A stretch of DNA of 64,000 bases, from the NCBI GenBank assembly GCA_027315165.1, contig DAHUYN010000005.1, positions 62,001 to 126,000 on the forward strand, written 5' to 3'. How positions within the stretch are numbered: position 1 is the stretch's first letter; every line of letters begins with the position of its first letter. This document shows, one piece after another, positions 28,915 to 37,177 of this stretch. The notes under the pieces are model-generated. The model saw nothing but the letters and a program-made list of their open reading frames with translations, was not told the DNA's origin and made no database searches. The DNA comes from Thermoplasmata archaeon (GTDB taxonomy: Archaea > Thermoplasmatota > Thermoplasmata > Lutacidiplasmatales > UBA184). Made by a program: the position numbers and the translations under genes.

Positions 28915-29362
28915 GGTAGCGGAGCGCCGGCTCGTGGAGCCGGTCCAGGTGGAGCAGGAGGTAGTGCAGGTAGACGCGCTCCGGCCGTTGCGACGGGCCC
29001 GGGGCGCGGGCGGGGTGCGCCGCAGCGACGCTCGCCAACGTCGGAGCGTGGTGCTCAAGACCCGGTCCGTGGAGCGCGCGGCCCGTGGCGCCGGTCAGCG
29101 GCGGGGAGATCCGATCGACCGGATCGGTCGTCCCGTCCTCGACGGCCGGGTCGTCTGGGGGGGCGAGCGTGGCGGGGCCGCTGTGCCCGTGCACCGCGTG
29201 CGCGCCCGGTCCGAGCTTGGCCTTGAGGTAGGGGTGGACCGGGCGGGCCGGATCCTGGAAGTCGGAGATCGGACGGCCCGAGAGGTCCTCGACGATGGTC
29301 TTGAGGCTCCAGCTCTCGCGCCGACGGGGCGGGCCGTCGGGGGTCGCGACGATCTCCGCCAC
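28820..29362 (-). CDS. Hypothetical protein at end of T4SS-like operon
   Basis: SWSLKTIVEDLSGRPISDFQDPARPVHPYLKAKLGPGAHAVHG...; downstream of VirB4-like gene; 3' end overlaps the convergent MTase by about 95 bp. Confidence 0.6.
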   Translation of the reverse strand: MAEIVATPDGPPRRRESWSLKTIVEDLSGRPISDFQDPARPVHPYLKAKLGPGAHAVHGHSGPATLAPPDDPAVEDGTTDPVDRISPPLTGATGRALHGPGLEHHAPTLASVAAAHPARAPGPSQRPERVYLHYLLLHLDRLHEPALRYLRQAVDEELQQREAQAVAEPPSEARAREPAP

Positions 29363-29414
29363 GCGCCACGCTCCCTTTCACGACAGATAAACCTGAGGTT
29401 CCACGGGTGCGGCG

Positions 29415-31106
29415 CTACGGCGGTGCGGGGCGACGGGCGCCTCCTTCGGGCGCCTCTTGCGGCCGGCCGAGCGCGTGCGAGAGCAGCTCGAACTCGGGCG
29501 TCGCGGCGACGAGCGCGAGCGGCAGGTGCGCCGGGCCGAAGCGGAGGAGCGCTTCCGAGTAGCCGGCCTCGCGCGGGAGCCGCGCGCGCGGCAGCCAGTC
29601 GGCCTCGACCTCCGTGAGCCCGAAGAAGCTCCGGGCCGCGGCCGAGACCTCGGGCAGTCGCAGGAGGAACGTCGCCCGGAGGTTGCGGAGCATCGACCGC
29701 CCCGACTCGGTCGCGAGGAAGTCGTCGGGCTGCTGGCTCAGGAGGAGCACGCCCGCCTCGTAGTGGCGGAGACGTCGCACGAGCGTGTCGAGGTAGGCGG
29801 CCGTCCCGGGGTCGCGCGCGAGCAGGTACGCCTCGTCGAGCACGACGAGCTTCGGGCCCGGCCGCTCTCGGCACCGGCCCTGGACCGCATCGAGGAGGTA
29901 GGCCAGGTGGAACGGCAGGTGCCCCTCGGGGACCCCCGTGAGGTCGACGACGGTGAGCGAGGCGTCCCAGCCCGCGGTCGTCGGTCCGTTGAGATAGCTC
30001 AGCGACCCGCTCCGGAACACCTCGAGCAGGGAGCGGAGGCGCTCGAGGGAGCGCGAGGCCGGGTCGATCGCCTCGAGGAGGTCGGAGAAGACCGGCACCG
30101 CGGGGCCGTCGCGATAGAGCCGGCGGAGCGCGGCGTCGAGCGCGCTCACCTCCTCGTCGAGCAGGCTCGGGAACAGCGCCCGGAGCACGAGGCCGACCCG
30201 CCCGGCCTTCTCCGCCCGGTCCCCTCCCGTCGTCGCCGGGTCGAGCGGGTTCCACCGTCCTCCGCGCCCCTCGGCGACGCCGACGACCGCGCCCCCGAGG
30301 CTTCGCGCGAGGCCGGCGAACTCCCCGAGCGGGTCGAGGACGATCACTTCGAGCTCGGGCCGCATCCACAGGGAGCGGAGCACGGTGAGCGCCGTGAAGA
30401 ACGACTTGCCCGAGCCGGTCGCGCCGAAGACGCCCCAGGAGTAGCTCGCGTGGGCCCAGCGGTCCAGGAGGACGGGGCTCGCGTCCTCGAGGAGGAGTCC
30501 GACGAGGACGCCCCCCGGCTCCGCGACGGTCTCGTCGACGAACGGGAAGAACGCGGCGACGCCGTCGCTCGGCAGCGTGTGCCAGTAGCCGGGGGGCCGC
30601 CGCTCGGTCCCGAGGAGGTCCGGCGCCGACGCGGCCGGGCGGGCCTCGAACGTCGGCACCCGGGGCCGGAAGCCGACGCTCCGCAGTCGCCTCGAGACCT
30701 CGGCGCGGATCCGCTCGGCGCGGGCGACGGTCGCCGCGACCCCGTGGACCGAGAGGCCGACCCGCCACAGGTCCTGTTCGCGGGCGGCGACGCGCGCGGC
30801 GATCGCCTTCGCCCCCTCCGCCTCGCGCTCGAGCTGGGCCGGTCGCGCCCCCTCGACGCCCGCCTCTTGCGCGAGCTCCGCCTCGGCGACGGCGCGCGCC
30901 CGGTCGAGGAGCCCGAGCGCCTGGTCCGAGGGGAGTCGGTGGAGCTGCATCCGGAGCTCCGCGCTCATCGTCGTGGGCAAGAGCTTGCCCGCGAACCCGA
31001 AGGCGACCTCCGACGGGAGCTCGGGGAGGAGGAGCGGTGCGTCGACGCGCGTGCCGCGCCGCGCCCAGCCCGGCCCCTCGGCGTCGGGCCGTTCGGTCGC
31101 GGCCAT
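29415..31106 (-). CDS. VirB4/TraC/CedB-like conjugation-type ATPase
   Basis: YSWGVFGATGSGKSFFTALTVLRSLWMRPELEVIVLDPLGEFAGLARSLGG, PKLVVLDEAYLLARDPGTAAYLDTLVRRLRHYEAGVLLLSQQPDDFL. Confidence 0.9.
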   Translation of the reverse strand: MAATERPDAEGPGWARRGTRVDAPLLLPELPSEVAFGFAGKLLPTTMSAELRMQLHRLPSDQALGLLDRARAVAEAELAQEAGVEGARPAQLEREAEGAKAIAARVAAREQDLWRVGLSVHGVAATVARAERIRAEVSRRLRSVGFRPRVPTFEARPAASAPDLLGTERRPPGYWHTLPSDGVAAFFPFVDETVAEPGGVLVGLLLEDASPVLLDRWAHASYSWGVFGATGSGKSFFTALTVLRSLWMRPELEVIVLDPLGEFAGLARSLGGAVVGVAEGRGGRWNPLDPATTGGDRAEKAGRVGLVLRALFPSLLDEEVSALDAALRRLYRDGPAVPVFSDLLEAIDPASRSLERLRSLLEVFRSGSLSYLNGPTTAGWDASLTVVDLTGVPEGHLPFHLAYLLDAVQGRCRERPGPKLVVLDEAYLLARDPGTAAYLDTLVRRLRHYEAGVLLLSQQPDDFLATESGRSMLRNLRATFLLRLPEVSAAARSFFGLTEVEADWLPRARLPREAGYSEALLRFGPAHLPLALVAATPEFELLSHALGRPQEAPEGGARRPAPP

Positions 31107-31107
31107 C

Positions 31108-31482
31108 TCAGACCCCCCCGAACGGGACGCGGTGGCGGAAGCGCCACCACAGCGGGAACGCGGCGAGCGCGACCGTGAGCCCGCGCCACGGCGCGAGCGC
31201 CTCGGGCAGCAGCGGGAGCGCGGCCCACCCCGCGAGCGCGAGCGCGAACGGGAGCGGGCGTCGCGCGCCGCTCCCTCGGGCCGGGGCCGGCGGCGGGCCT
31301 CGACGCCCCTCGCGGAGCGCGGCGAGGGCGAGGAGGAGGCCGGCGAGCGCAAGCGTGAGCCCGAGGAAGTAGGGGAGCAAGAGCGCGAGCGCCCCGCCGA
31401 GCAGCGCGAACGCCCCCGCGGCCTCGACCGGGTCCATCTCGAGCGGCATCGGGGCCCGGCGACGACGCGTCGGCGGGCGCAT
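31108..31482 (-). CDS. Small membrane protein in T4SS-like operon
   Basis: AAGAFALLGGALALLLPYFLGLTLALAGLLLALAALREG...GLTVALAAFPLWWRFRHRVPF. Confidence 0.65.
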   Translation of the reverse strand: MRPPTRRRRAPMPLEMDPVEAAGAFALLGGALALLLPYFLGLTLALAGLLLALAALREGRRGPPPAPARGSGARRPLPFALALAGWAALPLLPEALAPWRGLTVALAAFPLWWRFRHRVPFGGV

Positions 31483-32261
31483 CAGCCGCCTCCGAGGGCG
31501 ATCCCGAGCCGATCGGCCTCGCCCCGCAGGGCGGCGCCCGTGAGCCGCGTCGCGGGGACGCCGAGCTGCTCGAGCGCTTCGAGGAGGCGGCGGACCGCCC
31601 GCTCGAGCCTCGGGCCCTCCTCGTCGGCCGGGCCGGGGCTCCACAGCACGATCGTGACGCGGCGGCGGGCGCGCCGTCGGCAGACGACCCCGAGGAGCTC
31701 GTCGTAGGCGGCCCGGGCGGCGGCCTCGACGCCGACCCCCGGCACCGACGGAGCGCTCGGCCGGTAGAGCCCGTCGTGCATGGGCGTGAGCCCCGAGACG
31801 AGGTAGAGCCCCGCCTCGGTGCCGTCCAGGAGCCGCCGGAACCCCTCGAAGAGACGGCGCGCGTCGGCGGGTGGGAGGAAGGCGACCGGGACGCCGCCGG
31901 CAACGAGGACGGCGAGCCGCAGGCCCGACGCGCTCGGGACCGTGCCCGCGGACGGGATCGCCGCGCCTCGGGACGGCCCCGAGGGAGATCGCCGTCGACG
32001 GAGGCGGAAGGCGAGGTAGTCGGCCAGGTGCTCGTCCGGCGACCTCCCCTCGCGACGGTAGGTCGCGGCGAGCAGGCCGACGCCGACGAACGGCAGCCAG
32101 CCGACGGGTCCGACGAGCGCCGCCGCGGCCGCGCCGACGCCGGCGTACCCCGCGAACTTGAGGGCCTGCCCGACGGAGGGGAACGGACCGAGGCGCATCC
32201 TCCGGTCGAACGGCTCGGGCAGCTCGATGCGCACCGGGCCCTCGCCCGCCGCCTCCGTCAT
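31482..32261 (-). CDS. PrgI/VirB3-like membrane protein with soluble C-terminal domain
   Basis: FDRRMRLGPFPSVGQALKFAGYAGVGAAAAALVGPVGWLPFVGVGLLAATYRREGRSPDEHLADYLAFRLRRR. Confidence 0.6.
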   Translation of the reverse strand: MTEAAGEGPVRIELPEPFDRRMRLGPFPSVGQALKFAGYAGVGAAAAALVGPVGWLPFVGVGLLAATYRREGRSPDEHLADYLAFRLRRRRSPSGPSRGAAIPSAGTVPSASGLRLAVLVAGGVPVAFLPPADARRLFEGFRRLLDGTEAGLYLVSGLTPMHDGLYRPSAPSVPGVGVEAAARAAYDELLGVVCRRRARRRVTIVLWSPGPADEEGPRLERAVRRLLEALEQLGVPATRLTGAALRGEADRLGIALGGG

Positions 32262-33388
32262 GACGGGCCTCCCCGAGAGCCCGCCGCGCCTTTCGGGACG
32301 AACCGGTCGGTCACACCGGCGTGCCCTCGCGTGAGATGGCTCACGAGGTGGCTCGCGCCGCGGCCGAGGAAGTCCCCCGCCAGGAGCGGGATCGACGCGG
32401 GGAAGGCGGCGCGGCCGAGGGTCCGACCCGCCGAGCCGGCGGCGCCCTGGAGCGGCTTGGCGAGCCCCGGGACCTGCTCGAGCGGGCGGACGACCCCGCC
32501 CGCGGCCATCGAGGCGGCGCCGAGCCCGCGCTGGAGGGCGCCGCCGACGGCGGCCCCGGCGTTGCCGAAGCCGACGCTCGAGAGCGACGAGCCCGCGACG
32601 TTGACGATCGCCGGCGCCCCGACGGCGACGGTGAGGTAGCCGAGGAGCATCAGGATGTTCGGCGCGCCGACGGCGAGCTCGAGCGGGATCACGACGACGC
32701 ACGGGAGGAACGCGAGCTCGCCGAACCACAGCCACGCGCGCCGCGCCGCGGGCGCGAACGTGGGGATCGGCCAGAGGATCGTGAGGACCGGGAGCAGGAC
32801 GAGGAGGACGGCGAGGAGCGCGTCCCGCAGCGCGACGGCGGCGGCGAGCGCCATCACGAGCGCGAACAGGGCGAAGGTGAGCACGAAGGCGAGCGCCCCG
32901 TTGTCCCAGGAGAACGACAGCTCCCCGACGCCGGCGAGGGCCATCCAGTGCTGCCAGGCCCCGCCGTCCCACGAGGCGATCATCGGGTAGGTGGCGGCGG
33001 CGAGGCCGAGGATCGCCCCGGCGACGGGGAGCGTGAAGTTGGCGAGCAGGACGGCGACGACGAGACGGCCGAGGAGCGGCTCGAGGCGGCCCCGCCAGGC
33101 GCCGAAGAAGGCGCGGGCCAGGAAGACGAGCGCGACGCCGACGGCGACGAGGGCGATCGCCGGGTCGACGAGGTTCGAGATGAGGTAGCCGCTGAACGCG
33201 GTGGCGCCCGCCAGGAACGACGTCGACCCGGCCGGTGGAGGGAACGACGGGAACAGCGCCCCCGGCGCGAGCTCCGGCACGAGGAGGTTGTCGTAGGTCG
33301 GGCCGATCACGGCGGCGAGGATCGCCGTGAGGCCGGCGAACAGCGTGAAGAGGAACGCCTGGATCGCCGGCCCCGTCCAGTCCGTCAC
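32258..33388 (-). CDS. Polytopic VirB6/TrbL/CedA-like membrane protein
   Basis: 377 codons, about 7-8 hydrophobic segments then Gly/Ala-rich tail (GNAGAAVGGALQRGLGAASMAAGGVV). Confidence 0.65.
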   Translation of the reverse strand: MTDWTGPAIQAFLFTLFAGLTAILAAVIGPTYDNLLVPELAPGALFPSFPPPAGSTSFLAGATAFSGYLISNLVDPAIALVAVGVALVFLARAFFGAWRGRLEPLLGRLVVAVLLANFTLPVAGAILGLAAATYPMIASWDGGAWQHWMALAGVGELSFSWDNGALAFVLTFALFALVMALAAAVALRDALLAVLLVLLPVLTILWPIPTFAPAARRAWLWFGELAFLPCVVVIPLELAVGAPNILMLLGYLTVAVGAPAIVNVAGSSLSSVGFGNAGAAVGGALQRGLGAASMAAGGVVRPLEQVPGLAKPLQGAAGSAGRTLGRAAFPASIPLLAGDFLGRGASHLVSHLTRGHAGVTDRFVPKGAAGSRGGPS

Positions 33389-33401
33389 GGTGCCTCCTCG
33401 C

Positions 33402-33764
33402 TCAGGTGCCCGTGATCACCCAGTGGGCGAGCCCCCACAGGAGACCCGACAACGCCGCGACGAACAGCAGCGTGCCGATCAGCGCGTCCCGGGCCCGGTC
33501 CTTGGCCTGCACCTTCTTGGTGACGTCATTGGAGAACCAGCTCAGCGCGACCCGGGTCCAGACGACGGCGAGGAGGCCGCTGCCCGAGAGGCCGAGCAGC
33601 GTGACGATGCGCTGGATGGCGGCCGTGAAGTTCTCGACGGGCGTCGACGACGCGTCCCCGGTGAGCCCGGCCGGCGCGTGGCCGAACGGCAGCGGCGCCG
33701 GCGGCGCCCCGGGGACGAGCAGGAGCAGGCCGAGGAGGACCCCGACGGCGGGACCGAGGCTCAC
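33402..33764 (-). CDS. VirB2/TrbC-like small two-TM protein with signal-like N-terminus
   Basis: VSLGPAVGVLLGLLLLVPGAPPAPLPFG...FTAAIQRIVTLLGLSGSGLLAVVWTRVALSWFSNDVTKKVQAKDRARDALIGTLLFVAALSGLLWGLAHWVITGT. Confidence 0.6.
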   Translation of the reverse strand: MSLGPAVGVLLGLLLLVPGAPPAPLPFGHAPAGLTGDASSTPVENFTAAIQRIVTLLGLSGSGLLAVVWTRVALSWFSNDVTKKVQAKDRARDALIGTLLFVAALSGLLWGLAHWVITGT

Positions 33765-35431
33765 GGGACCTCCTCGAGGGCGTCGCCCGCCTCCTCGGCG
33801 GGGCTCCAGGAGAGGGTCTCGGCCCCCTCGCTCCCGCGCTCGAGCCGGACCCGGCCCGCGCGGAGCCACCGCGAGAGCGCCTCCTCGGCCGCAGGACGCG
33901 CGACGCCGGCGTCCTCGGCGAGGAAGACGAGCGTCTCCCGGTCGAGCGTGCCCCCGTCCCGAAGGAGCCGACGGACCTCGTCGAGGGCCCGGCGGCTCGC
34001 GGTCCCGTCCGGGCCCGCCGTGGGACCGGGGCGCGACCGTCGGACGAGGAGGTACCCGACTCCCACGAGGGCCGGCACGAGCGCGAGGAGGGCGAGCGAC
34101 GAGAGCCCCGGGCCTCCTGCGGACGCCGGTGCCTCGACCGGGGCCGAGCGGTTCACATCGACGACGGTGACCTCGGCGACCGAGCGGAGCGGGTCGCCGA
34201 ACCCGTCGACGACCTCGAGCGTGAGGAGGATCGGGCCGGCCGCCGTCGGCGAGAGGCTCGCATTGACCGACCCCGGCCCCGTGAGGTTCCCGGTCTCCGC
34301 CTCGCCATCGGAGCCGAAGAGGACCCACGCGTACGGGGCGGCCCCGCCGGCGATCGTCGCGCGCAGTCGCAGCGGGGTCGAGGGCGACGGAGCGGGCGTG
34401 AGCACCGCCAAGAAGCCGACGAGCGCGGGCGCGACGCGGACGGAGACGTTCTCGACCGCGGAGCGTCCGGCGCCGTCGGTGGCCGAGACGACGACGGTGA
34501 CGTTCCCCGGGCTCGAGAACGTGCCCGTCCAGGCGACGGTCCCGTTCGTCGTCACCGGGGGGCTCCCGAGGGACTCGTTCCCGACAAAGGCCGTCGCGTC
34601 GACCGAGCAGGCGAGGGGCGGGACCCCCCCGTCCAGGCGGAGCAGCAGGTGCAGCGGCTCGCCGACGTCGACCGCGGCGACCGTCGGCGACACGACGAGC
34701 GAGAAGGCGGGCAGCCCGATCGCCGCGAGCGGCGCGGTCGCGTTCGCGACGGCGCCGACGGCGTCACGCACGACGAGCGTCGCGCTCGCGTTGGCGCCGG
34801 TCGGCGACCCGGTCGGGACCGTGAAGCGGCCGTCCGCGCCGAGCGGGAACGACGTCGCGTAGCCGCTCGGGTGGATCGTGAGGTTCGCCAAGAACGGCGG
34901 CGTCCCCCCGGTGAGCGCGCCGTCGACGAGGAGCCCGGCGCCCGCGGCCGTGTCGGCCGACGCGCCGTCCAGCTCCGCGGCCGGGGGCGGGTTCACCGAG
35001 ACCGTCGCGACGGCCGCCGCCCTCTCGCCCAGGGGGTCGGTCACCGCGGCCGTCAGGACGAGGCTTCCCGAGGCCGTCGGCACCACGCGCCAGGTGGGAC
35101 CCGTCGCGTGGCCGCCCTCGGAGTCGATCCAGAGGACGTCGTAGGGAGGGGTCCCGCCCCCCGGCAGCGCCGTCGCGACGACGGCCTGGCCGAGGTCGGT
35201 CGCGGACGGAGAGACGGTGACGACGAGCGTGAGGGGGAGCACGCCGACGCTCGGCGCCTCGTCGAGGCCGAGAGACGCCCCGGTCGCGGCCCGCGCGGGC
35301 AGCTCCCACAAGAGCGGGGCGAGGCCGGGCACGAGCCCGCCGAGCGGGATCGCGGCGACCACGAGGACGATCGACGTTCGCGCCAGGTCGAGGCTCACGC
35401 GCGGGAGTTCGGACTGCTTCACGAGGGCCAC
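33761..35431 (-). CDS. PKD/Ig-like surface protein with TM and cytoplasmic winged-helix-like tail
   Basis: Repeats GGTPPYDVLWIDSEGG..., LALLALVPALVGVGYLLVRRSRP, then RRALDEVRRLLRDGGTLDRETLVFLAEDAGVARPAAEEALSRWLRAGRVRLERG. Confidence 0.75.
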   Translation of the reverse strand: MALVKQSELPRVSLDLARTSIVLVVAAIPLGGLVPGLAPLLWELPARAATGASLGLDEAPSVGVLPLTLVVTVSPSATDLGQAVVATALPGGGTPPYDVLWIDSEGGHATGPTWRVVPTASGSLVLTAAVTDPLGERAAAVATVSVNPPPAAELDGASADTAAGAGLLVDGALTGGTPPFLANLTIHPSGYATSFPLGADGRFTVPTGSPTGANASATLVVRDAVGAVANATAPLAAIGLPAFSLVVSPTVAAVDVGEPLHLLLRLDGGVPPLACSVDATAFVGNESLGSPPVTTNGTVAWTGTFSSPGNVTVVVSATDGAGRSAVENVSVRVAPALVGFLAVLTPAPSPSTPLRLRATIAGGAAPYAWVLFGSDGEAETGNLTGPGSVNASLSPTAAGPILLTLEVVDGFGDPLRSVAEVTVVDVNRSAPVEAPASAGGPGLSSLALLALVPALVGVGYLLVRRSRPGPTAGPDGTASRRALDEVRRLLRDGGTLDRETLVFLAEDAGVARPAAEEALSRWLRAGRVRLERGSEGAETLSWSPAEEAGDALEEVP

Positions 35432-35470
35432 CCGCGCGAGCGAGGTGGGGCGGGGTACTTCGCCGGTCCG

Positions 35471-36151
35471 CTACCGCTGAACGCTGGGAGCTGGCCGCGG
35501 GCCCACTTCGAGGGCGACGTGCTGTCGCGAGAACGGAGCCAGGTCGGTCTGGGCGACGACGGGTCGGCCCCGACCGGCGAGCTCGTGGCGCGCCTCGTCG
35601 ACGATCGCACGGGGCGCGCGGGTCTGGGTCACCGAGCGGACCTTGAGCATGAGCAGGCCGCGGCCGCCCCGGCGGAGCGTCGCGTCCGCGTTCTCGAGGA
35701 AGATCCGCGCCTGGCCCCGCTGGGCGACGTCCTGGTAGATCAGGTCGACGCTGCCGACGTCGGCGGCGTACCGCTCCGGGAGCTGCGCGTCCGCGAGGAT
35801 CGGCAGCACGTTCGGCCGGAGCCGCGAGAGCTCGAGGAGCGGGGCGAAGGCGACCGGGCTCTTCTCGACGACGAAGAGGTCGGCCTCGGGCAGAAGGTCC
35901 GAGAGGTGGCTCACCGTCGTCCCGTGGGCGCCGCCGAGGTAGAGGACCGACGTCGCGCCGTCCCAGGGCGCGCGGGCGGCCCCGCGAAGGAGGAGCGCGG
36001 CGAGCTTCGACCGGAACGGGTCCCAGTGGCGGTACTCGACGCCTCCGACCTCGCGAAGCTCCTCGCCGTAGACGCGGTGGCCCGGCCGAAGGTTCTCGGT
36101 GTAGAGCTCCCGCCCGTCCCGCCAGACCCCCGGCCACGCCGTCGCCTCCAC
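35471..36151 (-). CDS. flpA: Fibrillarin-like rRNA/tRNA 2'-O-methyltransferase
   Basis: YRHWDPFRSKLAALLLRGA...VLYLGGAHGTTVSHLSDLL...DLIYQDVAQRGQARIFLENADATLRRGGRGLLMLKVRSV. Confidence 0.93.
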   Translation of the reverse strand: MEATAWPGVWRDGRELYTENLRPGHRVYGEELREVGGVEYRHWDPFRSKLAALLLRGAARAPWDGATSVLYLGGAHGTTVSHLSDLLPEADLFVVEKSPVAFAPLLELSRLRPNVLPILADAQLPERYAADVGSVDLIYQDVAQRGQARIFLENADATLRRGGRGLLMLKVRSVTQTRAPRAIVDEARHELAGRGRPVVAQTDLAPFSRQHVALEVGPRPAPSVQR

Positions 36152-36157
36152 GTGGGC

Positions 36158-36622
36158 CTACCCGATCTCCACGAGGAGTTCGACCTCGACCGGGGCGTTC
36201 TTGGGGAGCCTGGCGACGCCGACGGCGGCCCGGGCGGGTCGCCCGTCCTCGCCGAACACCGACACGAGCAGGTCGGTCGCGCCGTCGGCGACCTCGTGGG
36301 CCCGGTCGAACCCCTCGGAGGAGGCGACGAAGACCCCGACGCGCACGACACGGCGCACCCGGTCGACGCCCCCGAGCTCGGCGGCGAGCGCGCTCAGCGC
36401 CTGGAGCGTCGCCGAGCGCGCGAGCTCCTTCGCCTTCGACGACGGGACGTCCCGGTCGACGAGGCCGGCGTCGACGGCGGCGCCCTCCTTCGTGACGATC
36501 TGCCCCGAGACGAACGCGAGGCTCCCCGAGACCGCCACGGGCGCGTAGGAGCCGACCGGTCTCGGCGGTGCCGGGAGCTCGACCCCGAGCGCTCGAAGCC
36601 TCTCGCTCGGTCGGGCCGGCAT
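36158..36622 (-). CDS. RidA/YjgF-like protein
   Basis: VGSYAPVAVSGSLAFVSGQIVTKEG...VVRVGVFVASSEGFDRAHEVADGATDLLVSVFGEDGRPARAAVGVARLPKNAPVEVELLVEI. Confidence 0.9.
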   Translation of the reverse strand: MPARPSERLRALGVELPAPPRPVGSYAPVAVSGSLAFVSGQIVTKEGAAVDAGLVDRDVPSSKAKELARSATLQALSALAAELGGVDRVRRVVRVGVFVASSEGFDRAHEVADGATDLLVSVFGEDGRPARAAVGVARLPKNAPVEVELLVEIG

Positions 36623-36722
36623 CGGCCGCCGAAGCAGGGCGGCGGGAAAACGGTGCCGTGCCGGGAGAGGGTCGAGGCCGGTCGCCGAAGGGTTAAGCCG
36701 CCGTCCCGCCTTGACCGAGCCG

Positions 36723-37097
36723 ATGGCCGGGCTCTTCCGACGCCGCCGTCGCTCGAAGAAGGGGTCGGAGGAGCCTGAGGGGTCGGCCCCGGAGCCCGCC
36801 ATCGAGGAGGGCGAGGCCTCTCCGGCGACCGAGGTCGAGACGGCTCCGGCGCCCGAGGCAGGGGCGCTGCCCGCGGCCGCGGAGAGCCCGACCTCCCGCG
36901 CGCGAGAGCCGGCGGCCCCGCTGGCGGGACCCTCCGCGCCGGAGGTCGGGGCCTCGCCACCGCCGCTCCCCGAAGCCGACCGCGAGGCGGCCCGCAGCTC
37001 CGTCGCGCGACGCCGGCCCCAGACCCAGTGCTTCCTCTGCAGCAGTCCGCTCGTCGGGGCGTGGTGCCCCACGTGCCGGATGGAATGGATCGAGTAG
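36723..37097 (+). CDS. Pro/Ala/Glu-rich protein with C-terminal zinc-ribbon
   Basis: CFLCSSPLVGAWCPTCRMEWIE tail preceded by low-complexity region. Confidence 0.55.
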   Translation: MAGLFRRRRRSKKGSEEPEGSAPEPAIEEGEASPATEVETAPAPEAGALPAAAESPTSRAREPAAPLAGPSAPEVGASPPPLPEADREAARSSVARRRPQTQCFLCSSPLVGAWCPTCRMEWIE

Positions 37098-37177
37098 CCC
37101 CGATCCCGGTCCGCCGTCGCGCGGGAGGCGTGCGCCGTCCGCCATGAGCTTATAGCGAGCGGCCCGCTCGACCGGCG

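Noticed and set aside
28820-35431. Interpretation as an integrated conjugative plasmid
   Set aside because: No relaxase, replication gene, integrase or flanking att repeat was seen around this operon, so a resident machine is favoured, although genes outside the window cannot be excluded.
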